Made by a program: the position numbers and the translations under genes. This document shows, in pieces, positions 21,319-32,770 of a stretch of DNA of 64,000 bases. This DNA is from Bidens hawaiensis (Eukaryota > Streptophyta > Magnoliopsida > Asterales > Asteraceae): the NCBI GenBank assembly GCA_021521415.1, contig JAIQDT010009134.1:1-64000 (forward strand), read 5' to 3'. The notes beneath the pieces are model-generated. The model was not told the origin of the DNA. It worked only from the letters and a program-made list of their open reading frames with translations, and made no database searches. How positions within the stretch are numbered: position 1 is the first letter of the stretch; every line of letters starts with the position of its first letter.

Positions 21319-21928
21319 CACTCTATGAGAGGCACCTAACCCTCATTGGCTTTTAGAAAGACAAACTTCCTCCCAATTTACTTTGGCACTTCCTTGTTTT
21401 GGATCACCTTGATGCTAAAGAAAACCCTAATTTTCTCAATTTCATTACTAACACCATACAAAATAATAATAAACACAGAGGATCAGTAAATTAAATTGAC
21501 AAAAAAACAAGCACAACTTTAGCTAGCCAAGCTTGTTAGCATAAGATAAAAACATATTTTTCCACATGTTAATTCTAGCCTTAACCTTATCATTTAAAGG
21601 CTTATAATCCCTATTATAAAGCATTTTAGAAATTAAAGGCACTCTAAAAAGGCTAAATATTGAGAATTTGTGCTTGCTTCTCACTATTGACATTCCCAAA
21701 ACATATCTCTCTTAGACTGAGACAACAAACTAAACTCATCATGGGCATCCTTGATAGTGTTTATAGACTTCAGATCAGTTCCATGAAAGACTTTTAGATC
21801 ATCAGCAAAGCATTAATGAGCCAGCTTGGACTTCTCACAATTCTGATGGTAAATCGAATAAGGATTATTATTAATATGCTTAATAAGAAGATTAAGAACC
21901 TCCATCACCAAAGTGAATAAGTATGGAG

Positions 21929-22212
21929 TCAAGTCCCGTATCGATATTCAACACACGAATTAAACGAATAACTCTTGTTTATATTAATAAGAAAATATCA
22001 CTCTAAAAACTGATTACAATACCTCAAACCCTAACTCGGTTTGACTCTTAATGAACCCTAACTCGGTTACACCAACTCCACCCTAATGTCTAACCATAAC
22101 TCGGTTTATATAGACTAACCCTAACTTATTAGCCAAGACATTACCAAATATAATATTACTCTAATTCTTGGGTTGGGCCATACACTTGGGCCAAACAACA
22201 AATGACCCAAAA
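21929..22212 (-). repeat. Copia 3' LTR
   Basis: Direct repeat of 24662-24942 with scattered differences (for example GGGTTGGGCCA against GGGTTGGCCA). Confidence 0.85.
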
Positions 22213-22366
22213 ATCACCCCCGCAATTGTTGTACCCGAGTCACCTGACTCACCCCCCAATTTCCTACTCGAAATTGGCGGGTCTTCAACTTCACGCTTGT
22301 CATCATTCTCTTGATTCTCCTGAGGCTTTTCATGATATCTTGCAATGTTCTTTCCGCTCCACTTGG

Positions 22367-23974
22367 CTAGAAGACAAACTTGCTTCGTTTGATCATTACA
22401 CACCTTCCCAGGGCTTGAATCACTTTCTTGACCACGCGTTTAGTTTCTTGAACTCTCTTCTTTGGACTTTGAATTTTTGAACTTGGATCTTTGATTGGAA
22501 TCTGACTCGTAACCAACTTGTCTTCTTTCAGTCCAATGCTTTGAAGATCCCTACCGGCAAAATTCTTCATTCCAGTGATAGCTCCTTTACCGGGACTTGT
22601 TATCTTGAGACTAATCATGTACAATCGATTCTTGGTCCTTGTCACCTTCATCAAAAGCTTACATGTATCATCTTTAATGGTTAGCAAATCATGTTTCATG
22701 TGAATCTCGCATCCACCTTCTTTTGCTTGACCAAGACTTATGATATTGCAATGTAGGCTCGAAATGTAGTAGACATCGGTCAACAGGCACTGCTCCCCCG
22801 TTTTTCCTTCAATTAAGACCGACCCTTTTCCCCGAATATCAATACAAGATTCATCTCCGAACTTCACAGTTCCCGTAACACATTCATTTTCATAAAAATA
22901 CGATCTATTACCCGTCATGTGATTCGATGCTCCGTTGTCGAGATACCAAACGTCTTTCTTTATCGGCTCGGTTTCGAAACACTTTGGAATCACACCATCT
23001 TCATTCAGAAAAACCGTCTTCTGATAACCTTTTATCATAAATAAACTTGGATCAAAATCATCAATTTTGTTCAAATTAGATTCTTCATTTTCCTTCATAC
23101 GTTCCGGACACGAAGACGCAAAGTGACCAAACTCACCACACCGGTAACACTGAACATGTGACATATCCTTCCTTCTCCATTGACGATCCTTTCTTTGACC
23201 CGTATACCTTGACCCACGATGTTGACCATCTCGGTTGTCACAACCATCTTGATCTTCATCATCTCGATCTTGACCTCCGGTTTCACGCCCTTTTCCACGT
23301 CCCTGTGAACTCGGCCAACCCTTACCTCGGCTACCGGACTGATCATACGACTTCCCTTTGTAATTACTTTCTGTCCGATTGAAAAGTAACCGACCTTGTG
23401 AATTTGAAGCGCGTTCTCTCCCTCGTAGACGTTCCTCAAGTGCCTTTAGTCTTCCAACAACATCTTCAAACCTCATACTATCAAGATCAACCGTTTGCTC
23501 GATTGAGGCTACCAAGTTGAAGTATTTGTCTGGAACCGTGTCAAGTAACTTTTTCACCAATACATCTTGCTCGAATACGTGACCAAGACACGTTGCCTAT
23601 GAAACCATACCGGTTATTTTTCCCGCAAACTGATCAACAGTCTCGTCTTCCGCCATCTTGAGTTTCTCAAATTCACTTTTCAACGTCAGTAGTCGAGCCT
23701 TTTGGACTCGCTCAGCCCCAACAAACTGTGCCTTTAAAGCCGCCCATATTTCTCGAGCATTCTTGTATTGAGAAACCTGAAGAAGAATATTAACTTCCAT
23801 AACTTGGAACAAAAACGACCTTGCCGTTTTATTCTTCTTCGCATCAATAGCCGCACCCTCATTCGGTTGAACAACTTCCCATAACTCTTGATCATCCAAG
23901 ATCGCTTCCACCACAATCGCCCATGTGATGTAATTAGTTCCGTTCAACTTTGGAACCTGCAACGATATCTCCAC
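22367..23974 (-). pseudogene. Copia gag-protease polyprotein
   Basis: The frame opens near 23974 with a GTG where an ATG is expected, then reads EISLQVPKLNGTNYITWA, the N-terminal Copia gag motif, followed by the UBN2-type capsid region. One TAG at about 23597, probably from a Lys codon, interrupts the same frame, which resumes and stays open for about 400 codons to 22367. It contains an Arg/Gly/Asp-rich linker, the CCHC knuckle CYRCGEFGHFASSC, and the protease active site WYLDNGASNHMTG. The GAG-pre-integrase region begins and is then cut: the last ~70 residues (Lys-rich) match nothing familiar and mark the deletion that removed integrase, RT and RNase H. Confidence 0.85.
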
Positions 23975-24646
23975 TTCGTTGGAACAACTACAAACAACTC
24001 AGTCTGAACAACTTTTCAGAACCGAACCACGTTTGCTCACAAAAAAAACTCTGAATTTAACCCACTTGTTCAACCCAAATCAAATACGAACTCTGAATTG
24101 AACCGTCTTATTCAACCCAAATAAAAGTAGCTAATAAATATGATTAAACCAACTTGTTTAATCAAAAGAACTCAACCAAAGAAAAAAAACAAACCAATTA
24201 ATGAACTTTTTTTTCTTTTTGTTCTTTCCCGTGCTATGCAAGTAAACCAATCAACAAAGATTTGTTCTGTTGACTTTTGAGATAAAACAAAACAAAACCC
24301 AAACTCCTACTTTTGTGTTTCTTTGTAACGCAACTTGTGTCCATAAAATATGGAATCCTAGTATTGTTAGAAAAGACAACACACTTTTGACTTTATGATC
24401 TATTTTTAATTCTTGAATCACAAAACCAGAAAACCACTCGTTGCTGTTACAAAACCCGATCAACTGAACCCTTTCACTATTCCGATCGCAGCAGCTGGAC
24501 AGAAAAGAACCACTGACACAAGTTAGGCTAACCGGCGTTAACAAAAACACACTCCGATTCGAAAACCCAACTTGGTTCCGATATGCGCCGATGATAGCTC
24601 CTCCTCAAGACACCGCTCGCCGACTGATTATCGATTTCTTGAACTT

Positions 24647-24659
24647 GGCTCTGATACCA
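24647..24659 (-). promoter_or_regulatory. Copia primer-binding site
   Basis: The minus strand reads TGGTATCAGAGCC two bases after the 5' LTR, tRNA-Met type. Confidence 0.85.
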
Positions 24660-24661
24660 AT

Positions 24662-24942
24662 TCAAGTCCCGTATCGATAATCAACACACGAATTAAACGA
24701 ATAACTCGTTTATATTAATAAGAAAATATCACTCTAAAAACTGATTACAGTAGCTCAAACCCTAACTCGGTTTGACTCTTAATGAACCCTAACTCGGTTA
24801 CACCAACTCCACCCTAATGTCTAACCATAGCTCGGTTTATATAGACTAACCCTAACTTATTAGCCAAGACATTACCAAATATAATATTACCCTAATTTTT
24901 GGGTTGGCCATACACTTGGGCCAAACAACAATTGACCCAACA
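24662..24942 (-). repeat. Copia 5' LTR
   Basis: 281 bases. On the minus strand it starts TGTTGGGTCAATT and ends GGGACTTGA (GA rather than the usual CA). Confidence 0.85.
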
Positions 24943-25370
24943 TGGAGAAATAAGGTCCCCGTGCCTTAACCCTCTCTCACCCTTAAAGTACCTGTGCAAA
25001 GAACCAATGATGTTGACTAAATAAGATGTAGAGGTCAAACATTTCATAACCCAGTTGATAAATTGAAGAGGAAGTTCAAATTTAACAAACAGTTTTTCAG
25101 AAAGTTGTGATCAACAAAATCATATGCCTTCTACAAATCAATCTTAATAGCCACCCGAGCACACCCCTTGGTAAGATGATAACCCTGTTGAGATATAAGA
25201 ATGTTATCACTAATCCACCTACCCTATCATGAAAGCACTTTGAGATTTGCTAACAACCTCATCCAGACAACCTTTCGTTTTGTTGCGAAGTATTTTGCTT
25301 ATACACCTATATAGAACATTGCGATAAGCAATCAGCCTGAATTCACTAACACACTTAGGATCATAGAGGA

Positions 25371-26190
25371 CCAGTAAACTGACAAAGAAACAAGCACAAC
25401 TTTAACCAGCCAAGCCTGCTAGCATAAGCTAAAAAGCTATTTTGCCACATGTTAATTATATCCTGATCTTATCAATCAAAGGCATTTTAGAAATTAAAAG
25501 GCACCCCTAGGTATCTAATAGGTAAAGAACCAACCTTTAAAGGCGAAATATTGATAATTTGTGCTTGCTTCTCACCATTGACATTCCCAAAAAAATATCT
25601 CACTCTTAGACTGATTAGGGATCAATCTAGATAACAAACTGAACTCGTTAAGGGCATCCTTAATTGTGTTTATAGAACCCAGATCAGATCAGCTCCAGAA
25701 AGGATAATTAGATCATCATCAAAGCATAAATGTGACAGCTTGGTCCTCTCACAATTCCAATGGTAAGCAAAATAAGGATTATCATTAATTTGCTTAATAA
25801 GAAAAAGCTTAAGAGCCTCCATCATCAAAATGAATAAGTTTGGAGAAATAGGCCCCTTGCCTTATCCTTCTCTCACCCTTAAATTACTTAAGCAAAGAAC
25901 CAATGATGTTGACATAATAAGATGCGGAGGTTAAACATTTCATAATCTAATTGACAAACTGAAGAGGAAATCCAAAATTTAACAAACAATTTTTCAAAAA
26001 GTTGTGATCAACAGAATCATATGCCTTCTGCAAATCAATCTTAATAGCCTCCCGAGCACACCGCTTTTCTTAAGATGATAACCATGCATTAACTCTTGAG
26101 ATATAAGAATGCTATCACTAATCAACCTCCCAGAATGAAAGCACTTTAAGATTTGTCAAAAACCTCATCCAAACAACCTTTGATTCTGTT
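25371..26190 (-). pseudogene. L1-type LINE fragment 2
   Basis: Matches about 27484-28320 of LINE copy 3 (RT region) in the same orientation, joined head-to-tail to fragment 1 at about 25370 and to the 3' part of copy 3 at about 26190. Many indels, no open frame. Confidence 0.7.
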
Positions 26191-26642
26191 GCAAAGTCTT
26201 ATTCCCATCTTTACTCTTCCATCACACCTCATCATTCCTCAAACTATCTAGATAAACATGCCAAGATCCAATAATCCCACAATATTTATCATGCTGGGAA
26301 GTTCCAATTACCATTAGTATAAAGAATCAGCTACCTTAGAGGTAAGACTAAAACCAACAGATTTAATCTCTTCTACTCAACTAAAGGACCCTTCTCATGC
26401 CAATAGTCACTCCAAACAAATATATCAACCCCATATTCAAGTTTAACAAAACACTTAAACCTAACATCTTTTCTATATTGCAAAATCATTTTCCAACTAC
26501 AAGAATCATTGCTAGTTACCCAAACATTCCAAATACTAGCATCCTTTAGTTTATATTTCTTAACTCGGTTTGCCTAGATAGGAATGACTTCCATATATGC
26601 TTGGACATTAAATTAGTATTCCTAACTCTAAGAGAGGCATAG
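26191..26642 (-). pseudogene. LINE copy 3, 3' (zf-RVT-like) part
   Basis: Minus-strand conceptual reading with several stops gives GLIYLFGVTIGM followed by a short spacer and a leucine, like the SLWYDNWHEKGPL stretch downstream of RT in plant L1 elements. It continues copy 3 across the small LTR insertion at 26643-27349. Confidence 0.5.
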
Positions 26643-27349
26643 TGATGCAGTTTTGGAAGCGATCATAGACCTTAGGATCATCCTGCGACTCGCCCTCGGG
26701 ATAAGTCGGCTCATAGAGCCGGGGTGGAAATAGCACGAAAGATGTTCCTCTTCCTCGTTCGCACCGTCCACTGACGATGGTAACCGATTTGGTTTCTTTT
26801 TTGCTCATCTCCTTTTTCAAATTAAGATCTTAGATCCGTTGTCGGAGCCATGTGATCTCCTGTTGGGTTTCAAGATATTGGAATTGTTTCCGGAGTCACT
26901 TAATCTTGAGATCTCGCAGGCCGGGATAGATTTTGTAGCTGCCTCTATCGGCGACTCTGCTATCAGAATACCAATCTCTACCGTGGGCAGGTGAATCAAA
27001 CATACTTATGCCATTGCCTCTTGCGGCGAATCTACGAGCAAGAATGTATTCATCCTCACGTCGAGCCATTTGAGAACCAAAAGCTTTGATACCAATCGAT
27101 GCAGTTTTAGAAGCGATCAATGGCTCGGGAAACTCATGATTAACAAAGACCATAAAACCGAACCACAAGTTCAAGAACAAAGTTCTTATAATTCAAATTC
27201 AATATAAAAAACTAATAACACTAAACAATCATAACCCTATTTATACTAGACATAAAAAGAGATAAACTTGAAAACGAGATAAATGTAAAATAATAAGAGA
27301 TAAACTAATAATTTAAAAGATTTCAATTCCCTATAATGCTCCTGCATCA
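26643..27349 (-). mobile_element. Small LTR-retrotransposon relic in the LINE
   Basis: A 252-base LTR at 27098-27349 ends in inverted repeats GATGCAG/CTGCATC. The minus strand then has a PBS (TGGTATCAAAGC, 27083-27094) and a short gag-like frame (MARREDEYILARRF, 27069 leftward). The other LTR is reduced to about 23 bases (26643-26665). Flanks CATAG/CCTAG form a TSD with one mismatch. The 707-base total falls in the TRIM size range, but a deleted larger element is equally possible. Confidence 0.65.
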
Positions 27350-29684
27350 CCTAGCTTTTAGATAGACAAATTTCCTCATAATTTACTTTGGCACTTATCT
27401 GTTTTGGATCATCTTGATTCCAAAGGAAACCCTTATTAATTTTCTCAATTTCATCACTAACACCATACAAAATAATAAACACAGAGGACCTGTAAACCGA
27501 CAAAGAAAACAAGCACAACTTTAGCCAGCCAAGCCTGCTAGCATAAGATAAAAAGCTATTTTGCCACATGTTAATTATAGCCTTAACCTTATCAATCAAA
27601 GGTTTACAATCCCTATTATAAAGCATTTCAGAAATTAAAAGGTACCCCTAGGTATCTAATAGGTAAAGAGCTAACCTTTAAAGGCAAAATATTGACAATT
27701 TGTGCTTGCTTCTCACCATTGACATTCCAAAAAAAATATCTCACTATTAGACTGATTAGGGATCAATCTAGATAACAAACTGAACTCGTCACAAGCATCC
27801 TTAATAATGTTGATAGACCCCAGATCAACTCCATGAAAGATATTTAGATCATCAGCAAAGCATAAATGAGACATCCTAGACTTCTCGCAATTCCAATAGT
27901 AAATAAAATAAGGATTTTTATTAATATGCTTAATAAAAAGAAGATTAAGAACCTCCATCACCAAAGTGAATAAGCATGGAGAAATAAGGTCCTCTTGCCT
28001 TAACCCTCTCTCGTCCTTAAAGTACCTATGCAAAGAACCAATGATGTTGACTGAATAAGATGTAGAGATTAAACATTTCATAACCCAATTGACAAATTGA
28101 AGAGGAAGTCCAAAATTTAACAAACAGTTTTTCAGAAAGTTGTGATCAACAGAATAATATGCCTTCTACAAATCAATCTTAATAGCCACCCGAGCATACC
28201 CCTTTTTAAGATGATAACCTGTTGAGATATAAGAATGTTATCACTAATCCACCTACCCGAGATGAAAGCACTTTGAGATTTGCTAACACCCTCATCCAGA
28301 CAACCTTTCATTTTGTTGCAAAGTATTTTGCTTATACACCTATATAGAACATTGTCGTAAGCAATTAGCCTGAATTCACTAACACACTTAGGATCACAAC
28401 GAAATAGTTGTTGCATTCAGACCAACAATCTGTGAACAAACCTTAAATAACTTGGCAGAATATCCATCAGGACCAGCCTACGAGGAGCCTTAGGTTCAAT
28501 GATTTGAAACATGGAAACTTTAGTCTCATCAAAAGTCACCCATTTTATCAATTCATTAGCTCTACTAGAAGAGGTTTTAGAAGTAAACAAACTAACAAGA
28601 TTCTCAAAGGCTTTAACATTAGACTTTCATACACATAAGATTAACATAAAATCTAACAAAAGCATCCCCAACCTCATCTCTAGTAAATTTGTTACCCTCA
28701 ACATCAAGAATTACATTAATCTTATTCCTAACCTGCCAATGAAAAAACACAGCCCGTTTGTAGGCTTTAACGTAGACAACTTCTTCATCTCTCAAGTCAA
28801 TTTTATCACGGTCATGAATTAACTCCTCCTGAACTCTCTGAACAATTAAAGACTGATCTTCTCATAGTTATCACAGACATTCTCATTCTTCTGGTTCAAA
28901 TTTTTAAGAGGCTTCTTTAAAGCTGGTTCAAATTTTTAAGAGGCTTCTTTAAAGCTTTTTGTTTAGAGGTCACAATATACGTATTGCAACCTTCAACTTT
29001 CATATCCAAACCCTCTTAAGTGGCATAAAATCATAAAGTAAAGTTATATATTATTCCAAAATTTAAACGGTTTAGGTTTACCTTTACTATCCATAGGACA
29101 AGATAGGATAGTAGGAGAATGATTAGAGGTACGATAAGGCAAAAACTGCTTAGCATGAGGGAAGCAATCTAAGAAGGAACATTTACCCATAACCCTATCT
29201 AATTTCTATAAGACACCACCTATCTTATCAGGGCATTGAACCTAGGTGAAGAAAAACCCATACCAATGGACATTAAACAAACAAAGACTATTCGCACAAT
29301 CTTTAAACTCTTCAAGAGCATAATTAGTTCCCTTGCGAGGCACATTCTTTTCCTAAGGTTTAAGAGTAGCATTAAAATCCACTAATATTACCCAAGGAGA
29401 AGAATTGACACTAACCTAATATTGAATGAGGTCATTCCACATAAACCTTCTCTTATGCACTTTGGTTCTAGCATAGACAAAGGAACCACTACAACCCATG
29501 AAGAGGTTTAATAACACAATGCATAGCTTGATCAGCTTTGGCTGATCATTTCTATATTAGTAATTCTATCATCCAATCCCACCTTTATTCTAATCCAACC
29601 CGGACAACAACTTTCATTGGAGGCCCACATCCAACCCCTAACAATCTTATTACCTATTTTATAGACATTATCCAAAGCCAAATG

Positions 29685-29699
29685 TGTTTCAAGTAAACA
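29685..29699. repeat. SINE target-site duplication, left
   Basis: TGTTTCAAGTAAACA, repeated exactly at 30097-30111. It lies in the LINE endonuclease sequence. Confidence 0.9.
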
Positions 29700-30096
29700 T
29701 CATCATCATCATCATCATCATCGTACTCAGTATATCCCACCAATAGCAATGCTATGGTAGGGTCTGAGGAGGGTAAGATGTAGACAGCCTTACCTCTATC
29801 CCATAGGGATAGAGAGGCTGCTTCCGGTGAGACCTCCGGCTCGATAGTAGTTTTGAATCAAGCCTTGGACATAAGACACATAACACTCGATCATCGGGAC
29901 ACCGGCTGATTGGTGCATGTGCCCTTGTCTTTCGGCTATCAACGCCACCACATGATGCCTGATTAACCTTCCGCCACTTTTAACGTTATTTTCACGTGAT
30001 TAGTAAAATAACGTCAAAATTAGTGCAATTTTACTTTTGCCCACCCAAGGGTTCACACATATATACATTATATGTGCGCACCGCAAGCACGGCGTA
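29700..30096 (+). mobile_element. SINE copy 1 (Au-like)
   Basis: 397 bases between perfect 15-base duplications. It opens with (CAT)n, then a tRNA-like part: TAGCAATGCTATGG resembles an A box and GGCTCGATAG a B box. The core GCCTTACCTCTA...GATAGAGAGGCTG resembles the Au SINE family known across flowering plants (family call from memory). It ends with CACCGCAAGCACGGCGTA. A second copy begins at 56045. Not protein-coding. Confidence 0.75.
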
Positions 30097-30442
30097 TGTT
30101 TCAAGTAAACAACGTACCTTAATATTAGAATTTTTAAATCAACTTAATAACTTGTGTCTGGTGATCACACAAATTCAACGCCCTAACATTCCATGCTAGA
30201 GTATTAAAATTCGTTGAGAACTAGATTGATTTGTAGAGCTGCCCAATACTTGAGCAGCCTTACCAATATTCCCATAATCAGATTTCATCTCTTGAGCATT
30301 GGCATCAGTCTCTGATTTCACCTCATCTGTTTCCATAACCTCTCCAACCCTTCTCATATCCCATTGTTCATAAAATAATTTTATATCCCATTGTTCATAA
30401 AATAATTTTGCCTGACAATATTGAATGAATCAAATGCTAGTT

Positions 30443-30734
30443 TGATAACAATATTGAATGAGAGAGAGTGGGTCGTTTTCTTATTTCAGCAAGAGATGAA
30501 GTACAATAGCACAAGGAGAACCCTCCTTTAAATAGACAAGAAAAAAAAAACGGTCATGCTTATGGCTCGCACAACCCAAACAACTTATTCAAAATTCAAA
30601 TGTAAACAAACTGACTAGATCAACCACAAAAAACTCAACAACTCTTGACCAAATCTAGCACGTGCAGAAGACTTAATTGAGCATGCTTTCCACCTTTTCA
30701 ATTTTTGCATGGGAGTGTTGTGTCAACTTTAACA
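30443..30734 (-). repeat. Copia 3' LTR (minus strand)
   Basis: Minus strand TGTTAAAGTTGACAC...TTGTTATCA, TG...CA ends, 292 bases. It is preceded by the polypurine tract AAGGGGGG at about 30735-30742. A TATA-like TCTATTTAAAGG lies at about 30527-30538. No 5' partner in the window. Confidence 0.6.
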
Positions 30735-30799
30735 CCCCCCTTGATACACACTCCTGCACTTCAACCTTGTGCCTTAAATACACAAGCTTTTCTCTAGGA

Positions 30800-32770
30800 A
30801 TTGCCTTAGTTATAAGTACCACAAAATTCCAGCTTGACTTGACCCTGATTCATCATATCTCTGATAAAATGATACTTAAGTTCAATGTGCTTTGAACGGC
30901 TGTTCATGATAGGATTTTTGGACATGCTGTCACAGAATAACGTAGTTTCTTGATCTTGAGCTACACCGAGATCATTAAAAATCCTCCTTAACCACACACA
31001 CTGCTTGACATGCACCTCCTGTAGCTGAGATATACTCGGCTTCTGTACTTGAGAGAGCCATGATATTTTACCTCTTTAAACACCATGTCACAACTGCATT
31101 GCTAAGGAGAAACACATTTGCAGACACACTTTTTCTATCATCCAAACAGCCTGCCCATTCACTATCAGTATATCCAACCAACCGAACATCATTCTTGTTT
31201 TCATACCACAAACCAAAACCAGTTGTGCCTGCAATGTAACTGAACACTTTCTTAGCAGCACCTAGATGTTGTTTTGAAGGAGCCTGCATGAACCTTGCTA
31301 GGACTCTTACAACGAAAGCCAGATCTGGTCTTGTATGAGTGATATACATAAGTCCTCCTACAAGACTTATGTACATTGTTTCATTCACCTTGTCTTCACC
31401 ATCATCAACCTAGAACTTGTCATTAGGACTCATAGGAACAACTTCGACTTTGCAATCCTTCATGTGGAATTTACTGAGTAGACTAGTAGCATACTTCTCT
31501 TGACTCACAAAAACACCCTTTTTAGATTGTTTTACTTCCAACCCAAGAAAGTATTTTAGAAACCCCATGTCTGTCATTCCCCCTTGCTTGAATTCGAGAA
31601 TGAGTTGTTTACAGGAAATTGTGCATATGATATCATCCACATAAAGGCAAACGTAGATAATATCATGTGCATCAGTTTTCTTCACATACAATGTTGGCTC
31701 ATTAAGGATTCTATGATATCCATTATGAGTAAAATAACCATATATATTAGCATACCAGGGCCTCGTGGCCCGTTTGAGTCCATACAAGGCCTTCTTTAGC
31801 TTATACACTTTTTCACTCGAGTTCTTCAATTCATACCCCTCCGGTTGTTTAACATAAATGCCTTCTTCAAGCTCTCCATTCAAAAAGGCTAACTTAACAT
31901 CTAATTGATGTAAAGACTATCCTCTTTGAGCTGCCACAACAAGTACAACCTTGATTGTTTCAAATTTGGCTACCAGGGCAAAGGTTTCCTCTAAATCAAA
32001 ATCCCTTCTTTGAGAGTACCCCTTAGCCACTAACCTGGCTTTGTGTTTCACTATTTGCCCATCAGCACCAAGCTTAGTTTTAAACAACCACTTCAAACTG
32101 ACAACATTTTTACCGAAGGGTAGAGAGACTAGTTCCCATGTATTGTTTCTCTCTATAGCAGCCAGTTCTTCAGCCATGACAATTTTCCATTCTTTCTTTT
32201 GAGCAGCATCATGATAACACATTGGATCACATATACTTGAAGCAAATTGTAAGTGCGTGTATTCTTCTTGTTCAACTGCATGTGTAGATGCATAAATATC
32301 AGACAAAGGACGAATATTTAAAGGTGTTTGAGAGGTATCAATTGTACTTGATTGAGAACCTTCATGCAAAGTTGTCTGACCACCCATGTGCACAGAACTA
32401 GAACTAGGTGAAGTAGGTGACACCACTCCATTCATAGCCAATGTTGCACTTGTATGTGATGTTGACTCTTCATAAGGTACACTTTCATTCACATGGAAGG
32501 GATCTTCATAAAATAAGTCAATCATAACTTTTTTATTGTTATTAGCTTCTTCCCAATTCCATGATGCTTTCTCAATAATAGTAACATCCCTACTAGCTTC
32601 AAACCTTTGAGTATAAGGATTAAATAACCGGTAACTAGTAGGGCTTTATGAAGAGTAGCCAATAACAATCATTTTTTGTGACCAGTCATCTAACTTCTTT
32701 CTCCCTTGAACATACACATGCTTATACCTAACACTACCAACTAATCCAATGTGAGTGTAATATTATTTGA
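30800..32770 (-). pseudogene. Copia pol remnant (integrase end, RT, RNase H)
   Basis: From 32770 leftward: integrase C-terminal signature (KKLDDWSQKMIVIGYSS), an RT-lead region with EEYTHLQFASSICDP, RT motifs NTWELVSLP, WLFKTKLGADG and KARLVAKGYSQ, and the RT active site CLYVDDII (about 31650). Then SLVGGLMYITHTRPDLAF and the RNase H end SRSKHIELKYHFIRDMM (about 30860). Stops at about 31915, 31400 and 31065 divide it. The order integrase-RT-RNase H is Copia. gag, protease and most of integrase are missing: the sequence changes at about 32770 to unrelated repeat DNA, as it does in the paralogous copy near 53040. Confidence 0.85.

Larger units (their letters stand above)
21929..24942 (-). mobile_element. 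Copia element with gag and protease only
   Basis: LTRs of ~284 and 281 bases (21929-22212, 24662-24942) with TSD TGGAG at 21924-21928 and 24943-24947. PBS TGGTATCAGAGCC at 24647-24659 (minus strand) and a G-rich polypurine tract (GCGGGGGTGATT) before the 3' LTR. The internal part holds gag, CCHC and protease, then stops: integrase, RT and RNase H are missing, so it moves only if helped by another element. The LTRs differ at several positions, so it is older than the 7318 element. Confidence 0.88.
21326..25370 (-). pseudogene. L1-type LINE fragment 1, split by a Copia element
   Basis: 21326-21928 and 24948-25370 together match the RT region of the better copy at 27355-28420 (shared phrases such as the minus-strand reading of CTCCATCACCAAAGTGAATAA and GGTTATCATCTTACC). 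Frameshifts and stops are frequent and no usable protein remains. The Copia insertion at 21929-24942 with a 5-base TSD separates the halves. Confidence 0.75.
27355..30240 (-). pseudogene. L1-type LINE copy 3: endonuclease and RT
   Basis: Minus strand, 5' part at the right. The endonuclease start AWNVRALNLCDHQ is at about 30190, and catalytic-type motifs WVILVDFNA and LDRVMGK lie at about 29350-29200. Then GPDGYSAKLF (about 28470), RT motifs FRLIAYDNVLYRCISKILCN and QSAFISGR (28130-28416), and FADDLNIF, the YxDD-type active site (27840). Stops and frameshifts are scattered throughout. A SINE is inserted in the endonuclease region. L1 elements move by target-primed reverse transcription; this copy is dead. 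Confidence 0.8.
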
